From Datura wrightii (taxonomy: Eukaryota > Streptophyta > Magnoliopsida > Solanales > Solanaceae): a stretch of 64,000 nucleotides of DNA. Both the position numbers and the translations under genes were made by a program. The notes under the pieces are model-generated. The model was given only the letters and a program-made list of their open reading frames with translations. It ran no database searches and was not told the DNA's origin. The stretch is from contig JASDFA010000003.1 in assembly GCA_035772735.1 (NCBI GenBank), forward strand, positions 125,913,001 to 125,977,000, in the 5' to 3' direction. Below, piece after piece: positions 31,816 to 43,039 of this stretch. Position 1 is the first letter of the stretch. Each line of letters begins with the position of its first letter.

Positions 31816-33411
31816 TGATAACGCTCAAACCATACCCCCTACCGAAGTATGAAGTGGATGTTGTCAATAAAGAACCCAACTAGAGGTTGGGGTCGATCCC
31901 ACAGGGAATATGGAATAGTTAGACTATAGCCTGTAAGTGAGCTTGTTAGGTAGTTACTCCAAAAAGGGGGTTCTAAAAAGAAAATTAATTAAAAGCACAA
32001 CTAAAATTATAGATGAAATCAATATTTAAAGATAACTAGGGTTTTGTGTTTCCCATGGGTTCATAACTGCTTTGGGTATACATATGTGATTATCACTAAT
32101 GCTTACTTGTAGAACTGATAACTAGAGTTCATTCAAACGACCGACCAGTCCCTATTGAATGACTTTACTCAATCACCCGACCAGGTCTCCTGAGCAATTT
32201 CACTTTAACTGTTACCAATATGTCCCAAATTTAACTACCCTGTGACCACTGCTCAAGTTAATACAATGATCATCAAGATTAAGGCTTTATTGTAATTCTC
32301 TTTTCCTAATCTCTACCTCTTAGACCTAAGCAAGTAAAGAATTCGGCCAAATCCTAATATTGTACACCATTAAGAAACGTTTAAGCATGAAGAGAATACA
32401 ATACAGGTGTTTTGCATTAGTTTTGAATCACTTTTATGTAACCCTAACTTGTTAATCAACCATGGTCCCACAACCCTAGCTATGGAGGTTTTAGCCTCTC
32501 ATGGTTGCAAGATTATAATTTGTTTGCCTAATTAAATACATAAACCAATACTTACAATCGTAGATGAGAGAAAAACTTCGTTGATTAAATTTGGAATTTA
32601 TCAAGAACAACTCACAAAATCAAGAAGAAAATCAAGAAAAGGTTGATCACAAGTTAATCAACTCAATTCTATGTTCTCTCGTGAAAAACTAATTGTGTCC
32701 AATGTATTCTGATCTCCTCTCTTCTTCTCCCATGAAAATTAAACATAAAACATATTTATACAGGCATAAAAATCTTTTTCCTAAGCTAACAGGGTAAACT
32801 TCCATATCTTCTGCCGCTCATGCCACGATCAGACCTACGATCCATAGCAGGCTTGTACGGGTCATACCTGCCATCCGTAGGTCTTTAACTTGATGAAATC
32901 TAGCTAAGTGTTGGATTTTGGTATGACTTGTACCATCTTCCTACGAGTCGTACTGAGCTTTCGTGGTTTAAATCTGAATACATTTTTCTAAAGTTTGTCA
33001 CAAATGTCTTGGTATGACTCGTACCTTTCCTTCACGACTCATACTATAGTCATCCATACCTACAGTCAGCCTTTGTAATTTCTTTGAATCTTTCCACGAC
33101 TTGAAGTTACGACTCGTACCACGATCATACGGCTCGTATTATGAGTCGTGGGTTGCATCTTTCTCAGCTCATCCTTCTGATTATTTTCACGAGTCTTAGT
33201 ACGATTCGTACCATCAATGTACGACTCGTACTCAGACTGTCATCTTGGCTCTTTTTCTGCTCTTTTAAGCTTCTTTTGCACAATCTTGTTCCAACACCTA
33301 AGTTTACCTGAAAACACAAGAAAAGTACCTCATATCCATATTAACACACCTAAGTCCATGTTATTTTCTGCAGTTTGAGCGTCGAAAGTGTTGTAAATCC
33401 ACAACACATCA
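31816..33411 (-). repeat. Element W LTR 2 (1596 bp), outer 5' LTR
   Basis: Plus-strand ends are TGATAACGCTC and CAACACATCA. It matches LTR 1 throughout with many substitutions. The ACGASTCGT array (32820-33240) holds GTACGACTCGTAC at 33220-33232 and a C-to-T decayed twin GTACGATTCGTAC at 33200-33212. The TATA box is the reverse of about 32752-32761. The right flank, GGATT, is element C RNase H coding sequence, giving the insertion site. Confidence 0.92.
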
Positions 33412-34258
33412 GGATTTGTCATGTATTATGATGCCTCGAGGATCGGTCTTCATTGTGTATTGATGTAGCATGGTAAGGTCATAGCATATGCTTCTAGACA
33501 GCTTATGACTCATGAGAAGAATTATCCCATGCATGACCTAGAATTGATAGCGATGGTGTTCGTATTTAAGATTTGGAGACACTATTGGTATTGGGTCCAT
33601 ATGGATGTGTTTACGGACCACAAGAGCCTACAATACGTGTTTACTCAGAAGGACCTGAACTTGTGACAAAGGAGGTGGTTGGAACTTCTTAAGGACTATG
33701 ACATGAGTGTCCTTTATCATTAGAGCAAGGCCAATGTGGTGGCAGATGCCCTTAGTAGACTTTCTATGGAGAGTGTGTCTCATGTAGCACAGGAAAGGAA
33801 ATAGTTGGTGAAGGATGTGCATCGACTTGCATGACTAGGGGTTCATCTTGTGGACTCGTCTTATGGTGGTGTCATTGTTCACAATAGTTCAAAATCCTTT
33901 TTGGTGACTTAGTTCAAGGCTAGGAAAGATGAGGATCCTATTTTAGTAAAGTTGAAGGAAGCGGTTTAGAACTAGAAAGTAGAGGTCTTCTCCAAATAGA
34001 GAGATGGTGTACATCGCTATCAGGGTTGTTTGTGTGTTTTGTGCATTGATAACCTGAGAGATCGGATGTTGCATGAGGCTCATGGTTCTCAATATTCTAT
34101 ACATCCAGGTGCCACTAAGATGTATCGTGACCTACGGGAAGTCTATTGGTGGAGCGACATGAAGAAGGACCTTGTAGAGTTTGTGGCTAAGTGTCCGAAT
34201 TATCAGCAATTGAAAGTCGAGCATAAAAGACCTGGAGGTCTGCTTTAAGACATTAGCA
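33412..34258 (+). pseudogene. Element C pol: RNase H remnant and integrase zinc-binding region
   Basis: It begins abruptly inside RNase H at the W insertion. It continues ASRQLMTHEKNYPMHDLELI, FTDHKSLQYVFTQKDLNL, a CGA-to-TGA stop, QRRWLELLKDYDMSVLYH and VVADALSRLSMESVSH. Several stops follow, then an open stretch 34030-34248 with EAHGSQYSIHPGATKM, YWWSDMKKDLVEFVAKCPNY. The second Cys of the CPNC zinc pair is Tyr. The other half of the gene should be upstream of W, outside the window. Confidence 0.88.
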
Positions 34259-34892
34259 TCCCTTACTTGAAAGTGGGAGGAGATCAATATGGACTTTATT
34301 ATAGGGTTGCCTCGTACTCGTCGATAGTATGCCTCTATTTTGGTGGTTGTGGATAGATTGACTAAAGCAGCTCATTTTTTACCAGTCAAAACTACCGATT
34401 TAGTTGAGGATTATGCCAAATTGTATATTCGGGAGTTATTTTGGTTTCATGAAGTGCGCCTATCCATCATTTCAGATAGAGGTACTCAGTTTACCTCCCA
34501 GTTTTGGAGGTCGTTACAGAAGGGACTTGGTACTCAGGTCAAGCTTTGCAAAGCTTTTCACCCACAGACAAATGGTCAGGCTGAGTGGACCATTCAGACT
34601 CTTGAGGATATGTTAAGAGCATGTGTGATTGACTTCAAAGGTAGTTGGGATGATCACTTACCTCTTATAGAGTTTGCATATAATAATAACTACCATTTCA
34701 GCATTTAGATGGCTCCGTTTGAGGCTCTTTATGGGCGGAAATGTAGATTGCCTATTGGTTGGTTTGAAGTAGGTGAAGCTACGTTGATAGGGCCAGATTC
34801 AGTCCGTGAGGCTATGAAGAAAGTTCATCTTATAAGGGAAAGGCTAAAAATAGCTCAGAGTCGTCAAAAGTCCTATCCAGATGTGAGGAGGA
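34259..34892 (+). pseudogene. Element C pol: integrase core
   Basis: Asp in VVVDRLTKAAHFLPVKT, Asp in SIISDRGTQFTSQFW and Glu in TNGQAEWTIQTLEDMLRA; the Arg after the Glu is Trp. A frameshift separates it from the zinc-binding part. A CAG-to-TAG stop at 34706-34708, just before MAPFEALYGRKC, is at the same codon as the stop in element A at 1615. The frame runs into VRRRE and then jumps (see next entry). Confidence 0.9.
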
Positions 34893-35055
34893 GAGAATAC
34901 TTGATCGTCAGGTTCGAAAGTTGAGGAACAAAGAAGTAGCTTCAGTAAAGGTACTATGGAGTAATCATCTTGTTGAGGGAGCTACTTGGGAAGCCGAAGC
35001 AGATATGATGGCTAAATACCCACATCGTTTTCCTTTAGGCTCAGTTCCATCTTGA
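34893..35055 (+). pseudogene. Element C pol: chromodomain remnant after internal deletion
   Basis: Right after the integrase VRRRE, the sequence reads ILDRQVRKLRNKEVASVKVL, WSNHLVEGATWEAEADM and KYPHRFPL to a stop. The integrase C-terminal fold and the HPVFHVSMLR linker, about 110 codons in element B, are missing, so this is a deletion within one ancestral frame. The chromodomain itself keeps both Trp residues. Confidence 0.85.
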
Positions 35056-35300
35056 GGTACCAGTTTCCTCCTTAGTACTCTATTAAGTTTCATGTCTAGT
35101 TCATGTCTCTCAGTTTCCGTTATGTTAATACATGTATGTGTGACTCATGAATTCAGTTCGGTCATGTATCTTAGTCCAGAGTCAGTCACTCCGTTAGTTC
35201 TCATCTCAGATATTCAGTATTTGGGATGGCAGATCCTTTTTCCCAGTTATTCATTATGTTTACCCATATTCGAGGAAGAATGTTCCCAAGGGGAATATGT
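35056..35300 (+). promoter_or_regulatory. Element C 3' untranslated region and polypurine tract
   Basis: Non-coding, ending GAGGAAGAATGTTCCCAAGGGGAATATGT before the LTR. This is a degraded version of the Tekay GAGGACGAATGTTC...AGGGGG arrangement seen before 2514. Confidence 0.75.
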
Positions 35301-37355
35301 TGTAATACCCCTAAAATTCCTAAGACTAAGTTCGAGATTTTAAAAGTGTTCAGCAGGAAAAACCTGCATTTTTGTCTCAATACGATCAATGGCACGAGTC
35401 ATATGAGGATTGTATGACTTAGAGGATGACTTGTAGTAAGGTTTAGTAGGATTGGTTATATTTTTCAAAGTATTGATGTTTTGTGACTTGATCAGTACGG
35501 AAGGATACCACGAGTTACAAGTCGATTGTACGACTCGTGGTATGGGTCGTAGCATCTAGCAGTTCAGTTTTTCCTGCGATTTCATTAAGGGTATTTTCAG
35601 AAATTCTTAGTTCCTAAGCCCTAAACTACATCGTTTTAAGCTCTACAAAGATTTTAAGAGGGTTAGCCTATTCTAACCTATTCCTTCCCTATACATACAA
35701 GATTAGAGAATTCCTAAGGAGATCAAGCCTAGAATTCTTCAAGTTCTTCAATTCTCTTGGGCTTTCAAGGAAAGGCAAAAAATCAGATTGCCCAGGTATG
35801 TAGGGTTATGAATGGCAGATTCTCTTTAATCTCATGCCCAAATCACTTCTCAAATTCATGAATTTAAGTCTTAACTCAAGTTTATGATTTTATGGGGTTT
35901 TAACCCAATTTCATGAAATTCTCTATGATTTGATTATAGGTCAATTTTCTTCATATTTTAAATAATATTTTAATAATTCATGGGCATGTTTTATACTTAT
36001 TTTAAATTACAATTCCTGATTTCTAATTTTGAAAGTATTATGCCCAATTATGCAAGTTTCATGAAAAGTTAAAATTATGATCTATGTTTTCAAGCATGAT
36101 GAGATGTTTAGTATGAAAGAATGTTTATGAATTACCCATGTATAAATCTATGATTTTTGACTATCAAGTCTATTTCAAGCATGTTAAAGTTTGGGCAAGC
36201 CCACACGATCTAAGTATGTTTTCATGGTTTAATTCAAGTTTATGATGTTAGCTTACCACATGGTTTTGGAGTCTAGACTCTTAATTTCAGCTTGTGGTAT
36301 GTTTTGAGCTAATGCTCCTTATATTTTCATATTTCAAAAAATATATGTAATTTCATGTTCAGCTTTATTGAAAAATGATGGAGAGCATATGCATATTTTT
36401 TGGAGTAGTGTCTTGCACAGAATAGACCATGGGTTCAGATAAACCCAGAGTCTCAAAACTACATGCCAACATACGTTTATTCAGATTCTTTGGGACCTCC
36501 CTTGTGAGCTTTCCCTGCCTGCAAAAGGACTTCAACTTGATATCGATATCATGGTAGCGCCCTTAGCCCTGCCAAGGCTTAGATGGCTCTTCCCACTTAA
36601 GTGTAATAGTCGAAATCACGTGAGCCCTATCGTGATAATTTTGATTATATGATGAGTTTTCCATTGTTCCTCATGATTTTAGTTATGTCTGTTCATCAGT
36701 TATGATATTATACTTTCATCAGGTTTGACCTAATGTTCAGTTTATCAGTTTTACTTATGAATATCAGTTTCAGCTTTGGGTCATTCGATTCAGTTATGTT
36801 TAATCATGTTTTAAGATATCAACATGCAAGTCCTTACTTTCAGAATCTTATGATGAAATGATTTATTTTATGCATGATTCCTGTTTTACTTACCTTGTAT
36901 ACTAGGTACATTCCAAGTACTGAATGCATACTTCATGTTGTATCGTTTCAAGATACAGGCTCATACATTCAGACTCAGTCCCGCTGCTAGCTAGTTCTTA
37001 GAGTTTAGACCAAACAACATTGTGGTGAATCCTCATCATTCGAGGATCTTTAGTTAGTTATGTTGATGTCACTTTCAGTTTCAGACTTTTAGTGAGCTAG
37101 TTGGGGTCTTGTCCCATCATCTCATCAGTATGTTAGAGGCTTTTCAGACATAGTTTTATTTTCAACTTTAGATTCAGCGTTTGTTACTTCTGTTTTTCAA
37201 ATGTTTTAGTATTCAGACTTCCACTAATTCAGAATTCAGTTTTTAACTTTGATTATGTTGAGATTAGTTATCATGTTCATGTCATGGGTCGACTTGAAGC
37301 CATTTATGGTTCAAGGTTCTGTGTCTCGATACGGGTTTATGCTCGAGTCATGACA
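35301..37355 (+). repeat. Element C 3' LTR (about 2055 bp)
   Basis: Begins TGTAATACCCC and ends CGAGTCATGACA. U3 carries ACGASTCGT words near 35395-35560 (for example GTACGACTCGT at 35528-35538) ahead of a TATACATA-like sequence at about 35691. It has the same general plan as D (51599-53813, reverse) but a different sequence. The start could be 35298 (TGTTGTAATA) instead. The flank TACTT after 37355 should be repeated before C's 5' LTR. Confidence 0.82.
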
Positions 37356-37648
37356 TACTTCCTCCCAGGATAGAATGGAAAAATATTTCTATAATAGCAG
37401 CAATGCAAATTACAAAAGTCCAGCAAACACAAAAAATGAAGCAAATCACATGAAACTTATTTTGTTTTATAAACATAAACAATGCAAAAAAAATGAGGAA
37501 AAGAATAAGAGTATATTCTTTTTCTCTATATATAGAATTTGAGGAAAGACCTCTGAATTTATAGAGAATGAATGGGTGAGATAGAGAGGTGCAATTCAAA
37601 AGGTTCCTTCTCTTATTTCCCATTCACTTCTTAAAACTCCAATAGTAA
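37356..37648 (-). other. AT-rich sequence resembling a 3' untranslated region
   Basis: On the minus strand this follows the stop of the exon-like segment at 37649. It is AT-rich, without ORFs and not repeated in the window. It would suit a gene's 3' untranslated tail. It also contains CTCTATAAATTC on the minus strand at about 37553-37564, so an LTR or promoter fragment is an alternative. Function undecided. Confidence 0.3.
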
Positions 37649-37799
37649 TTATGATAAATCTGCTCTTTCTATCCTATATGCTACATTATCAAAACACGAA
37701 CTCATTGCAACTTTGGGGCCACAAGTTCTTACCCATTTATGGATGATATTCTTCTCATGCTTTGGAAATATAGTGAACCAAACTCTTCTGAACATATCT
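37649..37799 (-). pseudogene. Exon-like fragment of unrecognised origin
   Basis: On the minus strand, AAATTTTAG could be a splice acceptor. It is followed by 49 open codons beginning DMFRRVWFTIFPKHEKN and ending RIERADLS before TAA. The residue mix looks protein-like rather than low-complexity, and there is no copy elsewhere in the window. A MITE begins just upstream (37821), so the preceding intron may have been invaded. I do not recognise the protein. It could be a last exon of a host gene or a chance open frame. Confidence 0.3.
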
Positions 37800-37820
37800 C
37801 TAAAATTTGATATAGGCATA

Positions 37821-38118
37821 ATATATAAATAGACACTCAAACTTGGCCTCAACTGGCAATTATACACTCAAACTTTGAGAGTGCACATCTAGGCACCTCA
37901 ACTTGGTCTCAACTAACAATTAAACACTCCGAGTAGTCCTCACTATGTCCCATAGACATCCGATGCTGACGTGACATATAAATTTTGAAAGTGTCTAGAT
38001 GATCATTTTGTAAGTTGGAGTGCTCACAATGGATATGAGTTGGGGTGCCTATATGTGCACTCTCAAAGTTTAAATGCTTAATTGCTAGTTGAGGCCAAAT
38101 TTGAGTGCCTATATATTT
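37821..38118. mobile_element. Foldback MITE-like element
   Basis: About 300 bp with long terminal inverted repeats. The left arm reads CACTCAAACTTGGCCTCAAC...CAATTA...ACTTTGAGAGTGCACAT. The right arm has the reverse complement (ATGTGCACTCTCAAAGTTTA...TAGTTGAGGCCAAATTTGAGTGCC). The loop is unique and there is no ORF. No clear target duplication is visible at the decayed ends, so the superfamily is undetermined. Confidence 0.75.
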
Positions 38119-38312
38119 GGTAGGTCCTCTCCTCTGACCACTAAGCTGTGAGCATAGACAAGTTGTGACCCATAAATTGATACTCCCTTTAGTTTTAAAA
38201 TGAATGATATTTTTAGTTTGGACACACCCTTTAAGAAATTATTCATTTCTAGAAAGTAACATGTATTTTTACTAACTTTTACTCTTAATAAGTACATTAA
38301 AAAAGGAAATTA
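38119..38312. other. Unassigned AT-rich spacer
   Basis: Between the MITE and the tandem array. No coding signal, terminal repeat or match elsewhere in the window was found. Confidence 0.5.
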
Positions 38313-40850
38313 ACTAGAATGGATTAATTAAACTGAGTTAAGAAAAATTAAATTATGCTTAACACATTAATTCTTACAAAATTTTAGTAGGTGTTTGGCC
38401 ATGAGATTTGGGGCCTCAATTTCAAATTTTGGTATTTATTTATGAAATCTAAATAATATTTTGATTTCAAATCATGAGTTTTTTTTATAAAAAAAAAATT
38501 CAAATTTCAAATTATGATTTTAATTTTTTTAAACTGCAAATATTTGATCCATAAGTTTATATTTTGTAAAGAAAGACTCAATATTTTAAATTTTGCAAAA
38601 ACAGAACCTATACACAACTTGAAGAAATTGTATATACCATGTGAAAGAATAATCCTAAAGAAACTCATACAACATCCACACACACTACATAATAAATATT
38701 GAGTATATTAAATGGTGTGATTTTAAACTGAATTTGAACAGATTAATATAAATTAAATTAAGAAAAAAGTAAGTTAATAATTCATTTAAAAATTAACTTA
38801 AATAGATTAGATTAAACTGAGTTTAAAAAAAGGCAATGCTTAATACGCTTAATTCTTTCAAAATATTAGTAGGTGTTTGTCCATGAGATTTGGGTCTCAA
38901 TTTTAAATTTTTGTGTTTATTTATGAAATCTTCAAAATATTTTAATTTCAAATTTTAAATTTTTTTAAAAAATAGAATTTTAAATTTTAAATTGTGATTT
39001 CAATTTTTTTTTGAAATCGTAAATATCTAAATAATAAATTTATATTTTATAAAAAAAGACTCATTATTTTAAATTTTGCTAAAACAAAATTCATACTCGA
39101 TTCGAACAGATTGTATATTTGTGCCACGTGGAAGAATAATATTGAAGAAATACATAGAGCAGGCACACACACTGCACAATAAATAATTGAGAGTGTTACA
39201 ATGGTGTGATTTGAAATTAAATTTGGACATATTAAAATAAATTAAATTAATAATTAAATAGGTTAATAATTTTGTACAAATATTAACATTATGGTATTAG
39301 ATTAAACTGAGTTAAAAAAATAGGTTATACCTAACACGCTTAATTTTTACAAAGTTTTAGTAGGTATATGGCCATGAAATTTGATGCCTCAATTTTAAAT
39401 TTTAGAGTTTATTTATGAAATCCGCATAATATTTCGATTTCAAATCATAATTTTAAATTTTAAAATTTTCAAAAATAGGATTTTAAATTTTAAATTGTGA
39501 TTTAATTTTTTTAAAACTGCAAATATTTGACCCATAAGTTTATATTTTATAAATAAGGACTCATTATTTTAAATTTTGTAAAACAGAACTCATACTCTAT
39601 TTGAAAAGATTGTATGTATCATGAGGGAGGATAATATTAAAGAAACATATACAACACGCATGCACACTACACAATAAATAATTAGGTGTGTTAAATGGCT
39701 TGATTTCAAATAAAATTTGAATTGATTAAGTTGATAAATAAATAGGTCAATAATTCAATAATAAATTAAAAATAAATTAGATTAAATTGAGATTAAAAAA
39801 AAGGTCATGCATAACACGCCTAGTTCTTATAAAGTTTTAATAGGTGCTTGGCAATGAGATTTGGGGGCTTAATTTTAAATTTTAGTGTTTATTTATGAAA
39901 TCTGCATAATATTTCGATATAAAATCATGATTTAAAATTTCAAAATTGTCAAAAAATAGGATTTTAAATTTCAAATTGTAATCTTAAATTTTTTTAAAAT
40001 TGCAAAAAATTTACCAATAAGTACATATTTTGTAAAGAAAGACTCATTATTTAAATATTGCAAAAACAGAATTCATACTTAATTTGAAGAGATTATATGT
40101 ACCATGTGGAAGATTAATATTAAAGAAACACATACAACGCTCACACACACAACACAATAAATAATTTGGTTTGTTAAATGGCATGATATCAAACCGAATT
40201 TGAAAAAATTAAAATAAATTGAATTAATAATTAGGTAAGCTAATAATTTTTTCAAAAATTAAATGGATTAGATTAAACTGAACTAGAAAATCAGGCCATG
40301 CTTAACTCGATTATTCTTATATAATTATAGTAGGTATTTAACCATGAGATTTGGGGGTTTAATTTTAAATTTTATTGTTTATTTACGTAATTTGCATTTT
40401 TTTTTTTTGGTTTCAAATTTCATAATTTTCAAAAAAAATAGGATATCAAATTTCAAATTGTGATTTTAATATTTTTGAAATTGAAAAACATAACCCATAA
40501 GTTTATATTTTGTAAAGAAAGACTCATTATTTTAAATTTTACAAAAACATACCCATACTCGATTTGAGGATATTGTATGTGCCATGTGAAAGTATAATAT
40601 TTAAAAAAACCATACTACACGCATACACATACAACACAAAAATAATTGGGTGTGTTAAATGGCGTGATATCAAATTATATTTAGAAATTAAAATAAATTA
40701 AATTAATAAATAAGTAAGTTAATAATTCATTCAAAAATTAACTAGAATGGATTAGATTAAACAGAGCTAAAAAAAATAGATCATGCTTAACACCCTTAAC
40801 TCTTACAAAGTTTTGGTATGTGTTTGGTAATGAGATTTGGAGCCTCAGTT
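38313..40850. repeat. AT-rich tandem array, unit about 480-491 bp, about five copies
   Basis: The anchor TAGTAGGTGTTTGGCCATGAGATTTGG and its variants recur at 38385, 38867, 39358, 39838, 40328 and 40814. Each unit also carries GATTAGATTAAACTGAG, ATGCTTAACACGCTTAATTC and GACTCATTATTTTAAATTTT in the same order. Spacing is 482, 491, 480, 490 and 486. Units are diverged by many substitutions and small indels, so the array is old. No coding potential. Confidence 0.92.
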
Positions 40851-41211
40851 TAACTTCAGATTTTCTATTTTACCCTTTATCATTAATTAAGGTTGAGACA
40901 CAAGACAAGTAAATCCTTCAGAACTTTGGATTTGTGTACAAATATTTTTTTCTATAGAATGTAGGTTCAACTTTTTTAGCATAAAGTAATTTCAATATTT
41001 TATAGTTCAAGTTAATGTATAAATCACCAGTTCTTATCTTTTCTGTGCAATTTTTTTAGGATATATCATATTACATGTAAGTGGGGATGAAGAAACACTA
41101 CATATCATATTACTAATAGTTTTACATAAAAACATGACCTGCACATGATATAATCGTGATATTCATCTCTGCTAAAACTTCAGATTTCATTTGGAACTAT
41201 TTGAAATGCAG
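40851..41211. other. Intron-like AT-rich sequence upstream of the 41212 exon candidate
   Basis: Not repeated in the window and without ORFs. T-rich, ending TTGGAACTATTTGAAATGCAG, which would serve as a splice acceptor for the following open segment. Confidence 0.35.
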
Positions 41212-41429
41212 GGCGTGAACAGGTTGAAGATGTAGCTGATGAAGTATTTCAGGAATATGAAGTGCTTTTTTCAGAGAATGCAGGGCCTGAAAAGGTTCAA
41301 AATGTAGCTGATGATGAAGAGGAGGACGACTTCAAAATTCTCCCTGACATCAACAACAACAAACAAATCAAGCAAAAATTCGAAACAAAATTAAATGCAT
41401 TCCATGCAATTAAAATCATTCAAACATGA
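41212..41429 (+). pseudogene. Exon-like segment encoding an acidic 71-residue tail
   Basis: After the acceptor-like GAAATGCAG, codons from 41214 to the TGA at 41427-41429 are open: REQVEDVADEVFQEYEVLFS, then GPEKVQNVADDEEEDDFKIL, then a Lys/Asn-rich end. An imperfect internal repeat (EQVEDVADEVF and EKVQNVADDEE) and the strong acidic bias look like real coding sequence. There is no start codon, so it would be a terminal exon. The protein is not recognised. It is not related to any retroelement domain I know. Confidence 0.35.
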
Positions 41430-41560
41430 CAAGTCATTTAGATGTGGACATGTGTTACACTGCACAGAGGAATCTCTCTTGAATGATTCAGTGCTTTAGT
41501 GACACGTCGCTTACTATAGTTGCTTTAGTGTAGTAAATTACAAACCTTCACTCATCGCCT
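41430..41560. other. Junction sequence left of element F
   Basis: Unique sequence up to the point where similarity to the end of element B's pol begins (about 41560). Element F's polypurine tract and 3' LTR are absent here, so this is a deletion or recombination junction. No further feature seen. Confidence 0.5.
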
Positions 41561-41579
41561 CACTTTAACTGCTATTAAT

Positions 41580-42730
41580 CCTGGAACAGGTAAGGATATT
41601 TAGATTTTATATCATCCTCAGCTTCCCAGGTCATCTCTTCTTTATTCCTGTTCCTCCATAACACTTTAACAGAGGCGACATCTTTAGTTCTCAACCTGCG
41701 AACCTATCGTTCTAATATGGCTACTGGAACCTCTTCGTAGCTTAACTCCTCCGTAATCGAGACGTCCTCAACTGGAACGAGTCGGGATGGATCCCCTATA
41801 CACTTTCGCATCATTGACACATGAAAGACCGGGTGAATAGATTCTAACTCTGGAGGTAAGTCTAACTCATAAGCCACTTGGCCTATCCTCCGGAGGATCC
41901 GATAGGGCCTAATGAACCTAGGGCTAAGCTTGCCCTTTTTACCAAACCTCATTACACCCTTCATTGGCGAAACTTTAAAAAACACCCAATCACCAACACT
42001 GAATTCCAAGTCTATGTGCCACACATCAGAGTAGGATTTATGGCGAATCTGAGCTGTTAACAAGCACTCTATGATAAGCTTTACTTTCTCTTCTAATTGA
42101 TGGATCATGTCAGGTACTACTAACTCTAACTCCCCTACTTCGAACCACTCGATAGGGGATCTGCATTTCTTCCCATATAAGGCTTCATAAGGTGCTATCT
42201 GGATAGCCAAATGATAACTGTTATTGTAAGAAAATTCAACAAGGGGTAAATGTTCATCCCAACTGCCTCCAAAGTCTAGCACACACGCACACAACATATC
42301 CTCACGCATCTGAATTATACGTTTTGCCTGCCCATCTATCTGAGGATGGAATACTGTACTCAAATTAACATGTGTCCCCAAGCCCTTCTGAAATGACTGC
42401 CGGAATCTAGCTGTGAATTATGCCCCTCTATCAGAAATGATAGAAGTCAAGACACTATGCAATCGAACTATTTCTATGATATACAAATCAGCATAGTCCT
42501 CGGCTGAGAAGATGGTCCTGACGAGAAGAAAGTGAGCTGATTTCATTAATCTGTCAACAATCACCCAGATAGAACCAAATCTGCGCCTGGTACGAGGTAA
42601 CCCAATCAAAAAATCCATGTTAATCACTTCCCATTTCCACATAGGTACCGCTATCTCCTATTTCAATCCACTGGGTCTCTGATGTTCAGCCTTTACTTGC
42701 TGACAAATTAGGGCATTGTGCTACAAATTC
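41580..42730 (-). pseudogene. Element F integrase and chromodomain (broken)
   Basis: 42418-42642 carries MDFLIGLPRTRRRFGSIWVI with the first Asp in VDRLMKSAHF and the second in SIISDRGA. 41704-42381 carries HPQIDGQAKRIIQ, where the catalytic Glu is Lys. It continues through FSYNNSYHLAIQIAPYEALY, WVFFKVSPMKGVMRFGKKG, HPVFHVSMMRKCIGD and SYEEVPVAILER. The chromodomain continues downstream to 41580 with a frame break at about 41703. Inactive on sequence grounds. Confidence 0.92.
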
Positions 42731-43039
42731 AGCTACACCCTTTTTCATTCCATTCCACAGTAAATCTCTTTATTTCATGATACATCTTTGTTGAACTTGG
42801 GTGAAAAGAATAACAGGAATAATGTACCTCCTCCATGATCTGCTGGTAAAGCCCTACCACATCTGGAATGCAGAGGTGACTTCTCAATCTCAAGACCCTG
42901 TCTTCGGTTACCTCAATACTTGATACTTTTCCTCACTAAACTTTATCTCTGAGCTGTACCAGGTTAGGGTCTTCATATTTCTGTTCTTTTACCTTTACAA
43001 CCAGGGATGATACTGCGGTATTCTGAATCACTACCCCAC

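Larger units (their letters stand above)
25674..33411 (-). mobile_element. Element W: Athila-type retrotransposon with three LTRs
   Basis: In element order: LTR 2 (31816-33411), 238-bp internal remnant, LTR 1 (30003-31577), larger internal region with parts of pol (26054-30002), and the 3' LTR (25674-26053, cut by Z). The LTR-int-LTR-int-LTR layout is the usual product of unequal recombination between LTRs. Gag, protease, most of RT and RNase H are deleted. It lies inside the RNase H gene of element C. Confidence 0.88.

Noticed and set aside
41060..41076. A 17-base micro-exon between TTTTTTTAG and GTAAGTGG
   Set aside because: Both splice signals look good but AT-rich plant DNA produces such pairs by chance; no reading frame links it to the 41212 segment with any confidence.
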